A stretch of DNA of 64,000 nucleotides from Cyclobacteriaceae bacterium (lineage in GTDB: Bacteria; Bacteroidota; Bacteroidia; Cytophagales; Cyclobacteriaceae): NCBI GenBank assembly GCA_028284125.1, contig JANQSI010000010.1, positions 1 to 64,000 on the forward strand, read 5' to 3'. This document shows, piece after piece, positions 9,001 to 15,685 of this stretch. Numbering within the stretch: position 1 is the first letter of the stretch; each line of letters begins with the position of its first letter. The notes under the pieces were generated by a model. That model searched no databases. It had not been told where the DNA came from and worked only from the letters and a program-made list of their open reading frames with translations. The translations under genes were made by a program, and so were the position numbers.

Positions 9001-11680
9001 AGATGCTGGAGCCACAACGCTAATGACTGTGGAAGACAGAGAGGGTGAGCGTTTGACATTGAATGACTTGAATACGGTTGGCTTTGATGAATTTTCGACA
9101 AATGAGACCACATATACATATTATGTGCGTCTGGTCTCTAATCAAAATGCGGATTCAGGTTTCGGGGGATGTACAACTTCGGGATTAAGACAAGTAAATA
9201 TCACTGTGTTCCCTGATGTAGTTGAGCCTCAGGTAAGCTTAGGAAATGCTCCAGACTTATTGTCAACAAGAACGGATGTTGGAAACTTTGATTTTGAATA
9301 TAACTTCTGTGTGGAAGCCGGAGTAGGACTCGATCCTGATACAGAATTCATCAGTACGCTTTCCTACACAGGAGTTCAAGGTGAGATTTTGGAATGGTTC
9401 CCGGCAAATACCGCAGGTGATGCATTGATAGGGACTTCCATTGTTTCGAAATCAATAACAGAAGCTCCTGTTGATCCGAATCATACGGTAACAGCTACCG
9501 AACTGAGAATTCAGAATAGTGAAAATGACACTTTTGAGTTTGGGGTGATCTATAACACAGAACGAGTTCCAGGATTTACCAGTTTTGCCGGATGTTTCAG
9601 CCTGGACACGGCTTATGTTCGAGTAAACGTGAGTACCACACCTGCAACGGCATTTACTTACTCAGGAATTACTGAAGGAGAAACGACTACTTTTAGCTTC
9701 TTCGATGATAATGGCTCTGCCATAGCTACGAATGGAGTTGTGTTTGACATTGTTGGTGTAACCGATCCAACCATTAATAACTCTGGTGACGCAACTCGAA
9801 TTTCATCAGCATTGAGTGATTACACTTACTCATTCCCATCAGCAGGAGAATATGATGGTACATTGACAATCACAACAACTGCTGGTTGTGAGTTTGCTGT
9901 AACGAGAAGAATCCAGATTCTGGAAAAAATTGTGGTAAGTGGAACTTACATAGAAAACTTTGATGGTGCAGATGCGGGTGGATGGTTTGCTGAATTCCAA
10001 TTAGATGGAGGTAGATTAGGAGGTATTGGAGATACTACCCGAGTTACATCGTGGACACACGGAGTTCCTGGAGGGGTAAGTAATATAAACACCACGTTCG
10101 ATGGTACAGGATTCGCATGGTCAACGACTGGAAACACATCATTTGATGAAGATCCTAATGACCCTAACAATACTGTTGCAACAGAGAGTGGAAGATATGT
10201 CGGTGGTGAACAATCATATGTTAATTCTCCTGCCTTTGATTTGTCTGGTATGAACAATCCAGCTATCGTATTCCAAACATATCGGGATTTTGATGGCGAT
10301 AAGGACGGTGTTGTTTTCCAATTCTCATTGGATGATGGAGTTACCTGGGAGACACTTGGTGATTTCGATCCATCATTAGAGTTTCCTTCTTCTGGTCAAA
10401 ATTGGTATACAAACAATGCGGTTTCTAGTGCTCCTGGAGATGCTTCTATAGATTTGACTACAGGTTATAATCAAAATAGAGTAGGATGGGCTAACAGAGA
10501 AATACCAACTGAGGGATGGGTTCAGAGTACACATGCACTATCCAATTTGATAGGGGAAAGTAATGTTCGATTCCGTTTTGCGCTTGGAGCTTCAGGTGCA
10601 TTCGCTGATGATAAGTCAGGAGATGGATTTGGATTTGATGAGATGCAAATCTTTGAATTGGGAAGGACTGTTATGGTTGAACAGTTCTCTTCTTCACTTT
10701 CAGCTAATAGTAAGACTGTTGACGACACATTCGTTGATCCTGATCCAAATGTTGGAATTAACTTAGATGGAGTTATGTGGTTGAATTACTTCACGGATTT
10801 TGCCAACACCACTACTCAAGGAGGAGCGTTTAACTCTGACCCTGTGAATGCTCGAAATACAGTTGACCCTGGCGCTAGGGCGGCTTATTACGGAGTGGAC
10901 GATGTGCCAAAATCGGTCGTTGATGGCGTAGTATTCACACAGAACTCACCAGATGTAAGGAGCTGGGCAGTCAATGATATCAATATTGCCCAGTTGAGTC
11001 CAGCGTTCTTTGACTTCCCGGTAATTACTAACACCACAACAGATCCTGGAATCGTAGCTGTTGATTTTAGCTTTACTTCTAGAGAAGACAAACAAGCTGC
11101 TGACTTTTCATTTATTGCTGCAGTAGTGGAGCGAAGAATAGCCGCTTCGGATGTAACAGGACCAGGAGTTGTTTATACCGAAACTACTGATACTCTCAGA
11201 AATGTTGTCAGAATCTTACTTCCAGGTCCTGCTGGATTCAATGAGGTTGAAGATGTAACCGTTGGACAGGTATTCAATTACTCTGTCGAGTGGATCATTG
11301 ATAACGTCTATGATGCTAGTGAATTGAGGGTTATTGTCTTTGCCCAGGACAATGAAACCAAGGAAATTTTACAGTCTGGATTCTTAGATATCCCTGGAGC
11401 AACAGAGACAATTCTTGGATTGGCAGATCAAGCGCCATTCTCCGTCTATCCTAACCCTAGTGATGAGCAAGTGAATGTTGAATTTGCTCGACCAATAGGA
11501 GAAGACAGTAATTGGATTTTGTTTGATCAAGCAGGTCGACAAGTACTGGCTGGAAGCATTAAGAAAGGGTTGAAGTTGCTAACGATAGATACAAGAGAGG
11601 TACCTTCCGGTATGTATTTCATCAATGTCTTTAATAAAGAGAATGAGAGGAAGGTTGCTCGTGTGATGATTTCACACTAG
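2..11680 (+). CDS. Giant T9SS-secreted multi-repeat surface protein (5'-partial)
   Basis: The reading frame is open from the first complete codon, so the true start lies left of the window; at least 3892 residues remain. From nt 185 to about 5098 there are 14 tandem Ig-like repeats of 110-122 residues, each starting with a motif like 'APQITDASW' followed by an Asp/Asn/Gly loop (DGNIDR, NENGFID, GDGTVD) and a strand such as LTFSEPM. An SbsA/Big_5-like Ig module follows (about 5100-5490), then SwmB-like beta modules (about 5500-6480), a unique region, and from about 7730 to 9930 Ig/PKD-like modules with conserved Cys pairs. A jelly-roll-like module (about 9940-10660) and an Omp28/thioredoxin-like module precede a type A sorting domain (VYPNPSDEQVNVEF, SGMYFINVF). 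Inference: an exported, cell-surface-anchored adhesin. Some repeats are close at the DNA level, so copy number may vary. Confidence 0.93.
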   Translation, partial: DYSSSGGNMLTLNFSTDQVNSTAIGGLTATYATAGASSIAEFGLPNTELVNLQTPLAYTDAAPIQILDATWSDQTANGNIDRVVLNFSESVNITDADGADGFDGISINSGTVTIDDAAYGGGPVTDLTLNFAMSEITGTGIATGVALEYNLAGTNNITEATGGLNEMTDMRAPLQDIDAALPQITDASWQDVISVDGNIDRVTLTFSEPMDITDSGTGGDGLDVILVNGGTVTLDPKDYSSFLDVTSVEIDFNGAAIAGTGIGSLTVAYNFTGGNYIRENGLPNTELVNAQVPLANTDAAPVQISTATWQEVNSIDGNIDRVVLAFSEPVNINDGDAGNGFDGFNVNGVMIDDFDYGGTGQTLTLNFDGNEISGTSRTGLALSYVAATGNTITEVSGGAEMANSLTPVLFVDGAAPQITDASWKDEIVVDGNIDRVTLTFSEPMNITDGGAGADGFDEIEILNIAVPVPLDDKDYTVFSGGTTMDVDFNDNAVTGTSITNLLLSYNLTTFNTIRESDVSNLELLDNQPPLTNTDAAAPRILDATWQDAVTLDGDIDRVVLSFSEPMDIADLGGDGFDGILINSGTNTIDVGDYSDLGATSLTLDFDGIPITGTDISGLVIEYDQAGSNAITESGGGNIEIVDALPADTYIDDADPQIVDVEYRDANENGFIDRLVLSYSENVTAGTVNQSVLNLSDPGDFLGANFTGSALSAATFPATSSQFDITEATFADTEENSMAMALQVLNGFSIQDAAGNTNAPGVTTAQGWVTFTDRAAPAIRSVSTIDVNPINGRLDGVNITLTEAIVDGSSVLDGTTITSVGTYGSPVASTGTASLNDDFILVTFDEELTGTGDTDALPVVTLANAKLSDGTNVNNLGGGFTYTGLTTDGAAPQIVTMEYQDVNENGFVETFELTFSETVDDGNSTLGSAQLLLTNAGDFGTAAFGTATADGIPGNGTTATVTLGFPSSNFDTEDNTGLAVSTQGSFALQDLDGNVNNTTGPQGWVVFLDGAAPLVLAASTDDILPSVPGNGLIDDITVTMSEPLDDAASTFTGAFTVDGYAVASISSVRTGPDDNDNTVYITLTEDPSTNGDTGITPEITLQTGALSDGIGVLTNAPQAFNSTQDLAPPAIYSATTLDDGDGTVDQLRLNFSESIVYTDNSPVGDDDEDFSLVASVGGAGGATITDFGYGTSGSVLFLNVSVTSTSNTALTITPTFEATGAGTLVDIPGNSMLDQETVPGVDGAPAVIVSALTDDTSGDGTVDQLNITFSEDMDIVDGGTEPAAAPFSLATSTGNPASIVNGTYNVTSDVLLQYNIDVDMADEGNTAMTITPTHIASATTVEDISGTPLNLGATVTGTDGAPPAVISAVTDDLNENGQVDELTLTFSEDVTVTDGGLDDDFTLSSGTITNATYVQSGPRTLVYGIDGATADNTAILIAPTYTGNTGSVVDVTEGNEMRVGETVAGTDGAPAVIISAVTSDDGNGRIDQITATFSEDIDGGSVDTGGGGSIDFSVDTYTIFDVNLNGNNAVDIILTEGSSPDTDAIPRVDMVIGSILDDTPNSNTTSILQMFNSTQDGAAPVVISSISLDNGADPDGNVDEIELYLSEPVIDDAADEDFFVVTPPIGFGSAQMSTFSTNADVVGPAPVNAPNDEYISFTYSVNPPWGTGIMTMNYTPNSNPIADAAGNNLSIPNITITDGAAPEIIDHGTAGGTDLTLTPGDGDTGVPSGSTISMRFSEEVIWDAQPSTNRVFFVQQVPPVTTEYNSALNTADVDFTTSNGNATTAGTVTITVPTTQANTDYYTIIETGAFQDAANNRSPSNQFNTADFWNFQTETALVVVSTSSTASDITLTFNDAPSIGVNAPGDFTVVDGIGNPKTVTGIVDIGGNEIRLDVDLSTAVGDLTIDFDGGEDPLVGVGTTTITAGVGTLEDFTGVAVDSDTDDPVITLSTTNGVNAIILTFSDDVRVVGDPMVVETFFSVEDGAMTDYPVTMVEDSVADITLAGSEIRLTFGGGIAGPSGDLFVTYTKTAGVDFISDYGDNDLETQTIQEELDGIAPTLEGVTILTNTQLELDFDEPVQIISASPSNDFTVTDENLDTYIVAAVTDNLADDKLELTIQSIEDAVGDITVDYNPTPMVGVNIQDFGGNELGIIGALVPQRIMDVNLNPVPTIAEDFLASENAVGDSDQGDVSNGSGIGLYRTDASVDLTTLRGYTPIEITPRNAADLGHIITIYSDAGLTTPVYSDAITAVNVPLTPTLAQLFEDVTNPVLDFGDGNDDSGIFTFYITETTGGNSLNETLAGATEGDVIEYSIALLDDITNSAGGLSYGETDADGTDITLAHPADHTLTMTGNGLSNISYVPNGTSSAKFVPLAAGIGVHQISYEWENDLTGVTAQFNPPEFLFAVNASSDVLQGGQTLAFGKTSGEAIIGMNNALTGLDVGEGGDLANNDFYGYEVYHIVNGSINPGIGGLNIHSATSAFTSSIFFGGSTTNDIASIVLNYDPDNSRAPFADASPAFVLNEWTFNPSAFDAAFSTGQVVDTLKIVSISQADAGGSRAVIAEADVYLYPDPVVTIQGVNAFYCADDGEVDIQASIFTYAGTGGVDTTGFITNGYILNSGPADGGPYTLFDDRTGVSNSFDPSALGAGFYQIEYTSEQQTDAGTTNTTTFNFEVRTIETAPELDLTAALDAQGGFDPGFDWYVFDFCSGETVPDLTIDVAATPADPVGVGDTEYFWYDFDDQSLIKGPSVNLTAIDLFGTSTPFGNLQTDLYVTRFVNGCESDSVRIRIRVFEDPDTPEISVVDTDVFEDGDNYYFEYCSDHFTSATGQNGLFDPVNLESILGDLDGRSWISNSSYFEVLNSNKVPIATVNYDAGLDAGPSYSIDLNDATYTSAADRTPSTSPSGIVDDEYFIVKVVADSSFTTTETTPQFEGCFSDTVRIFTRIYTVPDVPAFGDFTGTPHDVNGDGSVVQYYMCREDGVLPLDIGLNVPTGTPNFTYEWYEDAGATTLMTVEDREGERLTLNDLNTVGFDEFSTNETTYTYYVRLVSNQNADSGFGGCTTSGLRQVNITVFPDVVEPQVSLGNAPDLLSTRTDVGNFDFEYNFCVEAGVGLDPDTEFISTLSYTGVQGEILEWFPANTAGDALIGTSIVSKSITEAPVDPNHTVTATELRIQNSENDTFEFGVIYNTERVPGFTSFAGCFSLDTAYVRVNVSTTPATAFTYSGITEGETTTFSFFDDNGSAIATNGVVFDIVGVTDPTINNSGDATRISSALSDYTYSFPSAGEYDGTLTITTTAGCEFAVTRRIQILEKIVVSGTYIENFDGADAGGWFAEFQLDGGRLGGIGDTTRVTSWTHGVPGGVSNINTTFDGTGFAWSTTGNTSFDEDPNDPNNTVATESGRYVGGEQSYVNSPAFDLSGMNNPAIVFQTYRDFDGDKDGVVFQFSLDDGVTWETLGDFDPSLEFPSSGQNWYTNNAVSSAPGDASIDLTTGYNQNRVGWANREIPTEGWVQSTHALSNLIGESNVRFRFALGASGAFADDKSGDGFGFDEMQIFELGRTVMVEQFSSSLSANSKTVDDTFVDPDPNVGINLDGVMWLNYFTDFANTTTQGGAFNSDPVNARNTVDPGARAAYYGVDDVPKSVVDGVVFTQNSPDVRSWAVNDINIAQLSPAFFDFPVITNTTTDPGIVAVDFSFTSREDKQAADFSFIAAVVERRIAASDVTGPGVVYTETTDTLRNVVRILLPGPAGFNEVEDVTVGQVFNYSVEWIIDNVYDASELRVIVFAQDNETKEILQSGFLDIPGATETILGLADQAPFSVYPNPSDEQVNVEFARPIGEDSNWILFDQAGRQVLAGSIKKGLKLLTIDTREVPSGMYFINVFNKENERKVARVMISH
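185..5098 (+). repeat. Fourteen tandem coding repeats of about 330-365 bp
   Basis: Units begin near 185, 539, 896, 1241, 1607, 1961, 2324, 2669, 3029, 3377, 3728, 4079, 4403 and 4733. The first five are the most alike, each with a core close to gatggaaatattgaccg and then a segment encoding FSEPM. Later units diverge but keep the acidic loop and the strand after it. This gradient suggests recent duplication at the left end, which continues outside the window. Unit edges were judged by eye from the translation. Confidence 0.85.
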
Positions 11681-11706
11681 AAGAAAATAGCAGTTAATTA
11701 AGAAAA

Positions 11707-11738
11707 CCCTCCGCATTATTGGATGCGGAGGGTTTTTT
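11707..11738 (+). terminator. Strong intrinsic terminator after the giant gene
   Basis: A perfect 10-bp stem CCCTCCGCAT/ATGCGGAGGG with a 6-nt loop is followed by six T. A run of A on the left (11703-11706) means it could also stop transcription coming from leuS on the other strand. It lies 26 bases after the stop codon of the giant gene. Confidence 0.93.
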
Positions 11739-11753
11739 ATTTGACTCAGGATT

Positions 11754-11830
11754 GAGATTCTTCGCTACGTTCAGAATGACATTCTAATCTATATCGGTAG
11801 CTACAATGCTGACGAAGGAAGCATCTTTTT
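11754..11830. repeat. REP-like intergenic element between convergent genes
   Basis: The segment gagattcttcgctacgttc, continuing into agaatgaca, is an imperfect copy of the left arm at 61203 (cccttcgctgcgctcagggt). A weaker partner in the opposite sense, tgctgacgaaggaagcatc, lies at 11807-11825. Its ATGCT/AGCAT arms (11806-11810 and 11820-11824) form a small hairpin before a T run at 11826-11830. Elements of this 'tcatcctgagcgaagg' type are common between genes in Bacteroidota; its function here is not shown. Confidence 0.6.
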
Positions 11831-11835
11831 CGCTC

Positions 11836-14601
11836 CTACACAACTACGTTTACTATCTTCTTGGGAACGACAATTACCTTTTTGGCTTGCCTACCATCTA
11901 ACCATTTTTGTATGGTTTCATTAGCTAGCACTTCTTGTTCGATCGTTGCCTTTTCAGCATCAACGGGGAAATTGAGTTTTACCCTCATTTTTCCATTCAC
12001 GGATACCGGATATTCAAAAGAATCTTCCTGTAGGTATTTTTCTTCGTAAGTTGGGAAGTCAGCTTTCACAACGGAATCATTATTCCCTAGTAGAGACCAA
12101 AGTTCTTCGCAAATATGTGGGGCAAAAGGAGAGAGGCTAATCGCCAAAGGCTCAAGTATCGCTCGCTTATTGCATTTTAAGCTTGACAACTCATTTACCG
12201 CAATCATGAATGTACTGACTGAAGTATTTAGTGAGAGTTTTTCAACATCGTCTTCTACCTTTTGAATAACGCGGTGTAGGACTTTCAATTCTTCATTTGA
12301 AGGGTTTTCATCAGAAATACTGAAGTTTCCATCTTGGTGGAAGAGTGTCCAAAACTTTCTCAGAAACTTAAATACACCTTCAATGCCATTCGTGTTCCAT
12401 GGCTTGCTAGCTTCCACAGGACCAAGGAACATTTCATACATTCTTAGTGTGTCAGCTCCATATTTTGAAATCAAATCGTCTGGATTAACGACGTTGAATT
12501 TCGATTTGGACATTTTCTCTATTTCCGAGCCACAGAAGAAACGGTCATCTTCTAACATAAATTCTGCATCTTTAGCATCAGGACGAAATTTTTTGAAACC
12601 CTCTATGTCAAGCACGTCATTTCGAACCAGACTAACATCAACATGAATAGGAGTAGTATCAAATTGATCTTTTAATCCTTTCGAGACATATTTGTTTTCT
12701 CCGTTAACTCGGTAAGCGAAACTGGATCTTCCCTGAATCATTCCCTGATTCACTAGCTTTTTCGCATATTCATCAACCTCGATGACCTCACGGTCATACA
12801 GGAATTTAGTCCAGAAGCGAGAATAAAGTAGATGGCCTGTGGCGTGTTCCGAACCTCCAATATAGAAATCTACGTCTTTCCAATAGTCCAAAGCTTCTTT
12901 GCTACAGAATTCTTGATCATTGTCTGGATCCATGTATCTGAAGAAATACCAGCTGCTTCCTGCCCAGCCGGGCATTGTAGACAATTCGTAGAGATTTCTA
13001 TCATGCGTCCAATCTTTTGCTCGGCCTAAGGGTGGATCACCCTCTTCAGTTGGTAGATATTCATCGATTTTTGGTAGTTCCAACGGAAGCTGATTAAGCG
13101 ATACCAATTTTGGAATTCCATCTTCATAGTAAATTGGGATTGGTTCACCCCAATACCGCTGACGACCAAAAATCGCATCACGTAATTTGAAGTTGACCTT
13201 ACGCTTTCCAAGCTTTCTTTTTTCTACTTCTTCAATCCCCTTTTCCATCGCTTCGATTGGCGGAAGACCATTCAGAAAGTCAGAATTGATAATTTTTCCT
13301 TCTTTGGTAGGATCTGCTTCCGTTTCAGTCAATTGTTGAGCATCGTTGATCTTTGTGATTGGAAGATCAAAATGCTTTGCAAAATCAAAATCTCGCTGAT
13401 CCCCACTTGGAACAGCCATGACAGCTCCGGTTCCATATCCCGCCAAGACATAGTCAGCAACCCAAACAGGAATTTTTTCTTTTGTGAATGGGTGAATAGC
13501 ATAGCTTCCTGTAAAAACGCCACTGACATTTTTTACTTCGGTCATTCGTTCTCTTTCCGAACGATTTTTGGCTGTTTCAACATAGGTGTTTACCTCTTCG
13601 TGATGCTCACTTGTGGTCAATTGTGAAACCAACTCACTTTCAGGAGCTAAAACCATGAAAGTCACTCCAAAAATTGTATCAATTCGAGTGGTGAAAACAC
13701 TGATCTTCTTTTCAGAATCTTCAATTGGAAAATCAATCTCCGCGCCAAAGGATTTGCCAATCCAGTTTCGCTGTGTCTCCTTGATCGCTTCTGGCCAATC
13801 AATTTTCTCAAGACCAGAAAGGAGTCGATCAGCGTAGGCCGTGATTCTCATGCTCCACTGAGGCATGGTTTTTTTTATGACCGGATATCCACCTCTTTCC
13901 GAGAATCCGTCTTTCACTTCGTCGTTGGACAATACTGTCCCTAGTGCTGGACACCAATTTACTGTAGTATTTGCCTGATAAGTAAGTCGATACTTTAGAA
14001 GAAAAAGTTGCTTTTCCTTTTCATCAAAGTTTTTCCAGTCTTCTGAAGAAATTGTTGGCGTGTCTTCATCACATGAAGCATTGATCTCAGCATTTCCGTT
14101 TGTTTCCAATCGCTCAATTAAGCTTTCAATTGGTTCTGCTTTGTCGGAATCATTGTTGTACCAGCTATTATAGATTAATTGGAAAATCCATTGTGTCCAT
14201 TTGTAAAACTTAGGATCGCTTGTACGAACTTCCCTTGTCCAATCGTAGGAAAATCCCAAGGATTTCAGTTGTTCCTTGTATCGATTGATGTTGTTTTCAG
14301 TTGTAGTAGCAGGGTGCTGACCAGTCTGTATAGCATATTGTTCTGCTGGTAAGCCAAAGCTGTCAAAACCCATAGGGTGAAGAACATTGAACCCCTTCAA
14401 TCTTTTAAATCTGGCGACAATATCCGAAGCAATATAACCCAGCGGATGACCGACATGAAGACCAGCACCTGATGGATAGGGAAACATATCCATGATGTAG
14501 TACTTTGGTCGATCATAGTCATTATTGACCTTATAAAGCTCGGTTTCCTTCCAGTGCTTTTGCCATTTTTTTTCTATCTCCTGAAAGTGATAATCCGCCA
14601 T
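11836..14601 (-). CDS. leuS: Leucine--tRNA ligase
   Basis: A cytoplasmic class I aminoacyl-tRNA synthetase that charges tRNA-Leu. The 921-residue protein has the HIGH-type signature HVGH at residues 49-52 in the MFPYPSGAGLHVGH block, an inserted CP1 editing domain containing TRIDTIFG and VTFMVLAPE, and the KMSKS loop at 696-700, followed by the anticodon-binding helices and a C-terminal domain. Length is slightly above the usual 800-880, as often seen in Bacteroidota. The ATG start is well placed, since MADYHFQEIEKKWQ is the standard beginning of the family. It stands alone, convergent with the giant surface gene and divergent from the outer-membrane-like gene at 14725. Confidence 0.97.
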   Translation of the reverse strand: MADYHFQEIEKKWQKHWKETELYKVNNDYDRPKYYIMDMFPYPSGAGLHVGHPLGYIASDIVARFKRLKGFNVLHPMGFDSFGLPAEQYAIQTGQHPATTTENNINRYKEQLKSLGFSYDWTREVRTSDPKFYKWTQWIFQLIYNSWYNNDSDKAEPIESLIERLETNGNAEINASCDEDTPTISSEDWKNFDEKEKQLFLLKYRLTYQANTTVNWCPALGTVLSNDEVKDGFSERGGYPVIKKTMPQWSMRITAYADRLLSGLEKIDWPEAIKETQRNWIGKSFGAEIDFPIEDSEKKISVFTTRIDTIFGVTFMVLAPESELVSQLTTSEHHEEVNTYVETAKNRSERERMTEVKNVSGVFTGSYAIHPFTKEKIPVWVADYVLAGYGTGAVMAVPSGDQRDFDFAKHFDLPITKINDAQQLTETEADPTKEGKIINSDFLNGLPPIEAMEKGIEEVEKRKLGKRKVNFKLRDAIFGRQRYWGEPIPIYYEDGIPKLVSLNQLPLELPKIDEYLPTEEGDPPLGRAKDWTHDRNLYELSTMPGWAGSSWYFFRYMDPDNDQEFCSKEALDYWKDVDFYIGGSEHATGHLLYSRFWTKFLYDREVIEVDEYAKKLVNQGMIQGRSSFAYRVNGENKYVSKGLKDQFDTTPIHVDVSLVRNDVLDIEGFKKFRPDAKDAEFMLEDDRFFCGSEIEKMSKSKFNVVNPDDLISKYGADTLRMYEMFLGPVEASKPWNTNGIEGVFKFLRKFWTLFHQDGNFSISDENPSNEELKVLHRVIQKVEDDVEKLSLNTSVSTFMIAVNELSSLKCNKRAILEPLAISLSPFAPHICEELWSLLGNNDSVVKADFPTYEEKYLQEDSFEYPVSVNGKMRVKLNFPVDAEKATIEQEVLANETIQKWLDGRQAKKVIVVPKKIVNVVV

Positions 14602-14724
14602 ATTTGTAATATCAAAATTTTAAGCTGGCAAAGGTAAAATAAGGTTGGTAAGAATTAACTAAAGAATGGAAACCCTTTTGTTTGGGTGCTGTCTTTATTG
14701 CAAACACTTTGAGAAAAACGAAAA

Positions 14725-15492
14725 ATGAAAAGACTAATAATTATCATAGGAATATTGACTGGAGCCTATACCGTCTTTGCTCAAGAGCCTGATTCCACGA
14801 GCGTGCCACAAAAGGTGATCCCAGCAGATACTATTCCTAAGAATGAGGAACCGCAGGTTGATGCAAAGGATGGTGATGCTACTCCAAAGATCATTTATTA
14901 CCAAAGCACTGAACCTGAGCGTCCGAGGAGACGGAGACAAGACATAAAAACATTAAGTGGATCCATGAGTCACAGTGGAGGATTCGGGGCACTTTCATTT
15001 CGTAGTACGAAATTTAGAGATGAATCACTTGTATTGGCTGGTTTGCGAGGTGGTTGGATTATAAACCGTACACTTGGAATTGGGATAGAAGGCCATGGAA
15101 TAATTCCAACTGCCAAATTCATGGATATAGATCCTCCGAACGAGGTGAACATACTTGGTGGGTATGGTGGAATGTTTTTGGAATTGATTTTCTTCTCCAA
15201 TGAAGTTGTACACGTGACTTTTCCAGTATCAGGAGGCGCCGGATGGTTAGGGTATCATTTGGTTTCGGAAGACAATACCATGCCATTTCCTCCTAGGGAT
15301 CGAGAAGTAGACGGAGATGTATTCTGGTACATTGAACCTGGAGGGAACCTAGAATTTAATATTAGCCGAAATTTCAGACTGGATCTTGGAGTCAGCAAAA
15401 GGTTTACACAAGATTTGGAATTAATAAATACGGAATCAGACGCTTTTGATAAACTGAATTACTACATAACCCTTAAAATAGGAGGGTTCTAA
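14725..15492 (+). CDS. Predicted secreted, outer-membrane beta-barrel-like protein
   Basis: The 255-residue protein has a Sec signal peptide (MKRLIIIIGILTGAYTVFAQ, cleavage after about residue 20), a Pro- and charge-rich linker with an Arg patch (PERPRRRRQD, about 68-77), then alternating polar and apolar strands ending in a terminal aromatic (YYITLKIGGF), as in outer-membrane barrels. I do not recognise a named family. Phrases such as GLRGGWIINRTLGIGIEG and LDLGVSKRF resemble small Bacteroidota barrel proteins of unknown role. It is monocistronic, with a clear terminator 30 bases after its stop. Function unknown. Confidence 0.8.
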   Translation: MKRLIIIIGILTGAYTVFAQEPDSTSVPQKVIPADTIPKNEEPQVDAKDGDATPKIIYYQSTEPERPRRRRQDIKTLSGSMSHSGGFGALSFRSTKFRDESLVLAGLRGGWIINRTLGIGIEGHGIIPTAKFMDIDPPNEVNILGGYGGMFLELIFFSNEVVHVTFPVSGGAGWLGYHLVSEDNTMPFPPRDREVDGDVFWYIEPGGNLEFNISRNFRLDLGVSKRFTQDLELINTESDAFDKLNYYITLKIGGF

Positions 15493-15522
15493 GACTTTAT
15501 TTATTTGGTTCACTTCGAATTT

Positions 15523-15551
15523 GGTCCATCTTGCTCGATGGACCTTTTTTT
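15523..15551 (+). terminator. Intrinsic terminator
   Basis: GGTCCATC, loop ttgctc, GATGGACC, then seven T. A perfect 8-bp stem placed 30 bases after the barrel-like gene. Confidence 0.92.
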
Positions 15552-15685
15552 ATGAAATTTCTTGTGGACAGAAAGGTGTTCGTTTTTGACCATTAAGTCA
15601 AGCAAATATCATGTTAAGTAACAGGTTATCAGTCAATTATGATTTTTGGCATTCTTTGTGGATAAGTCAAGAAAACCTGTAACCC

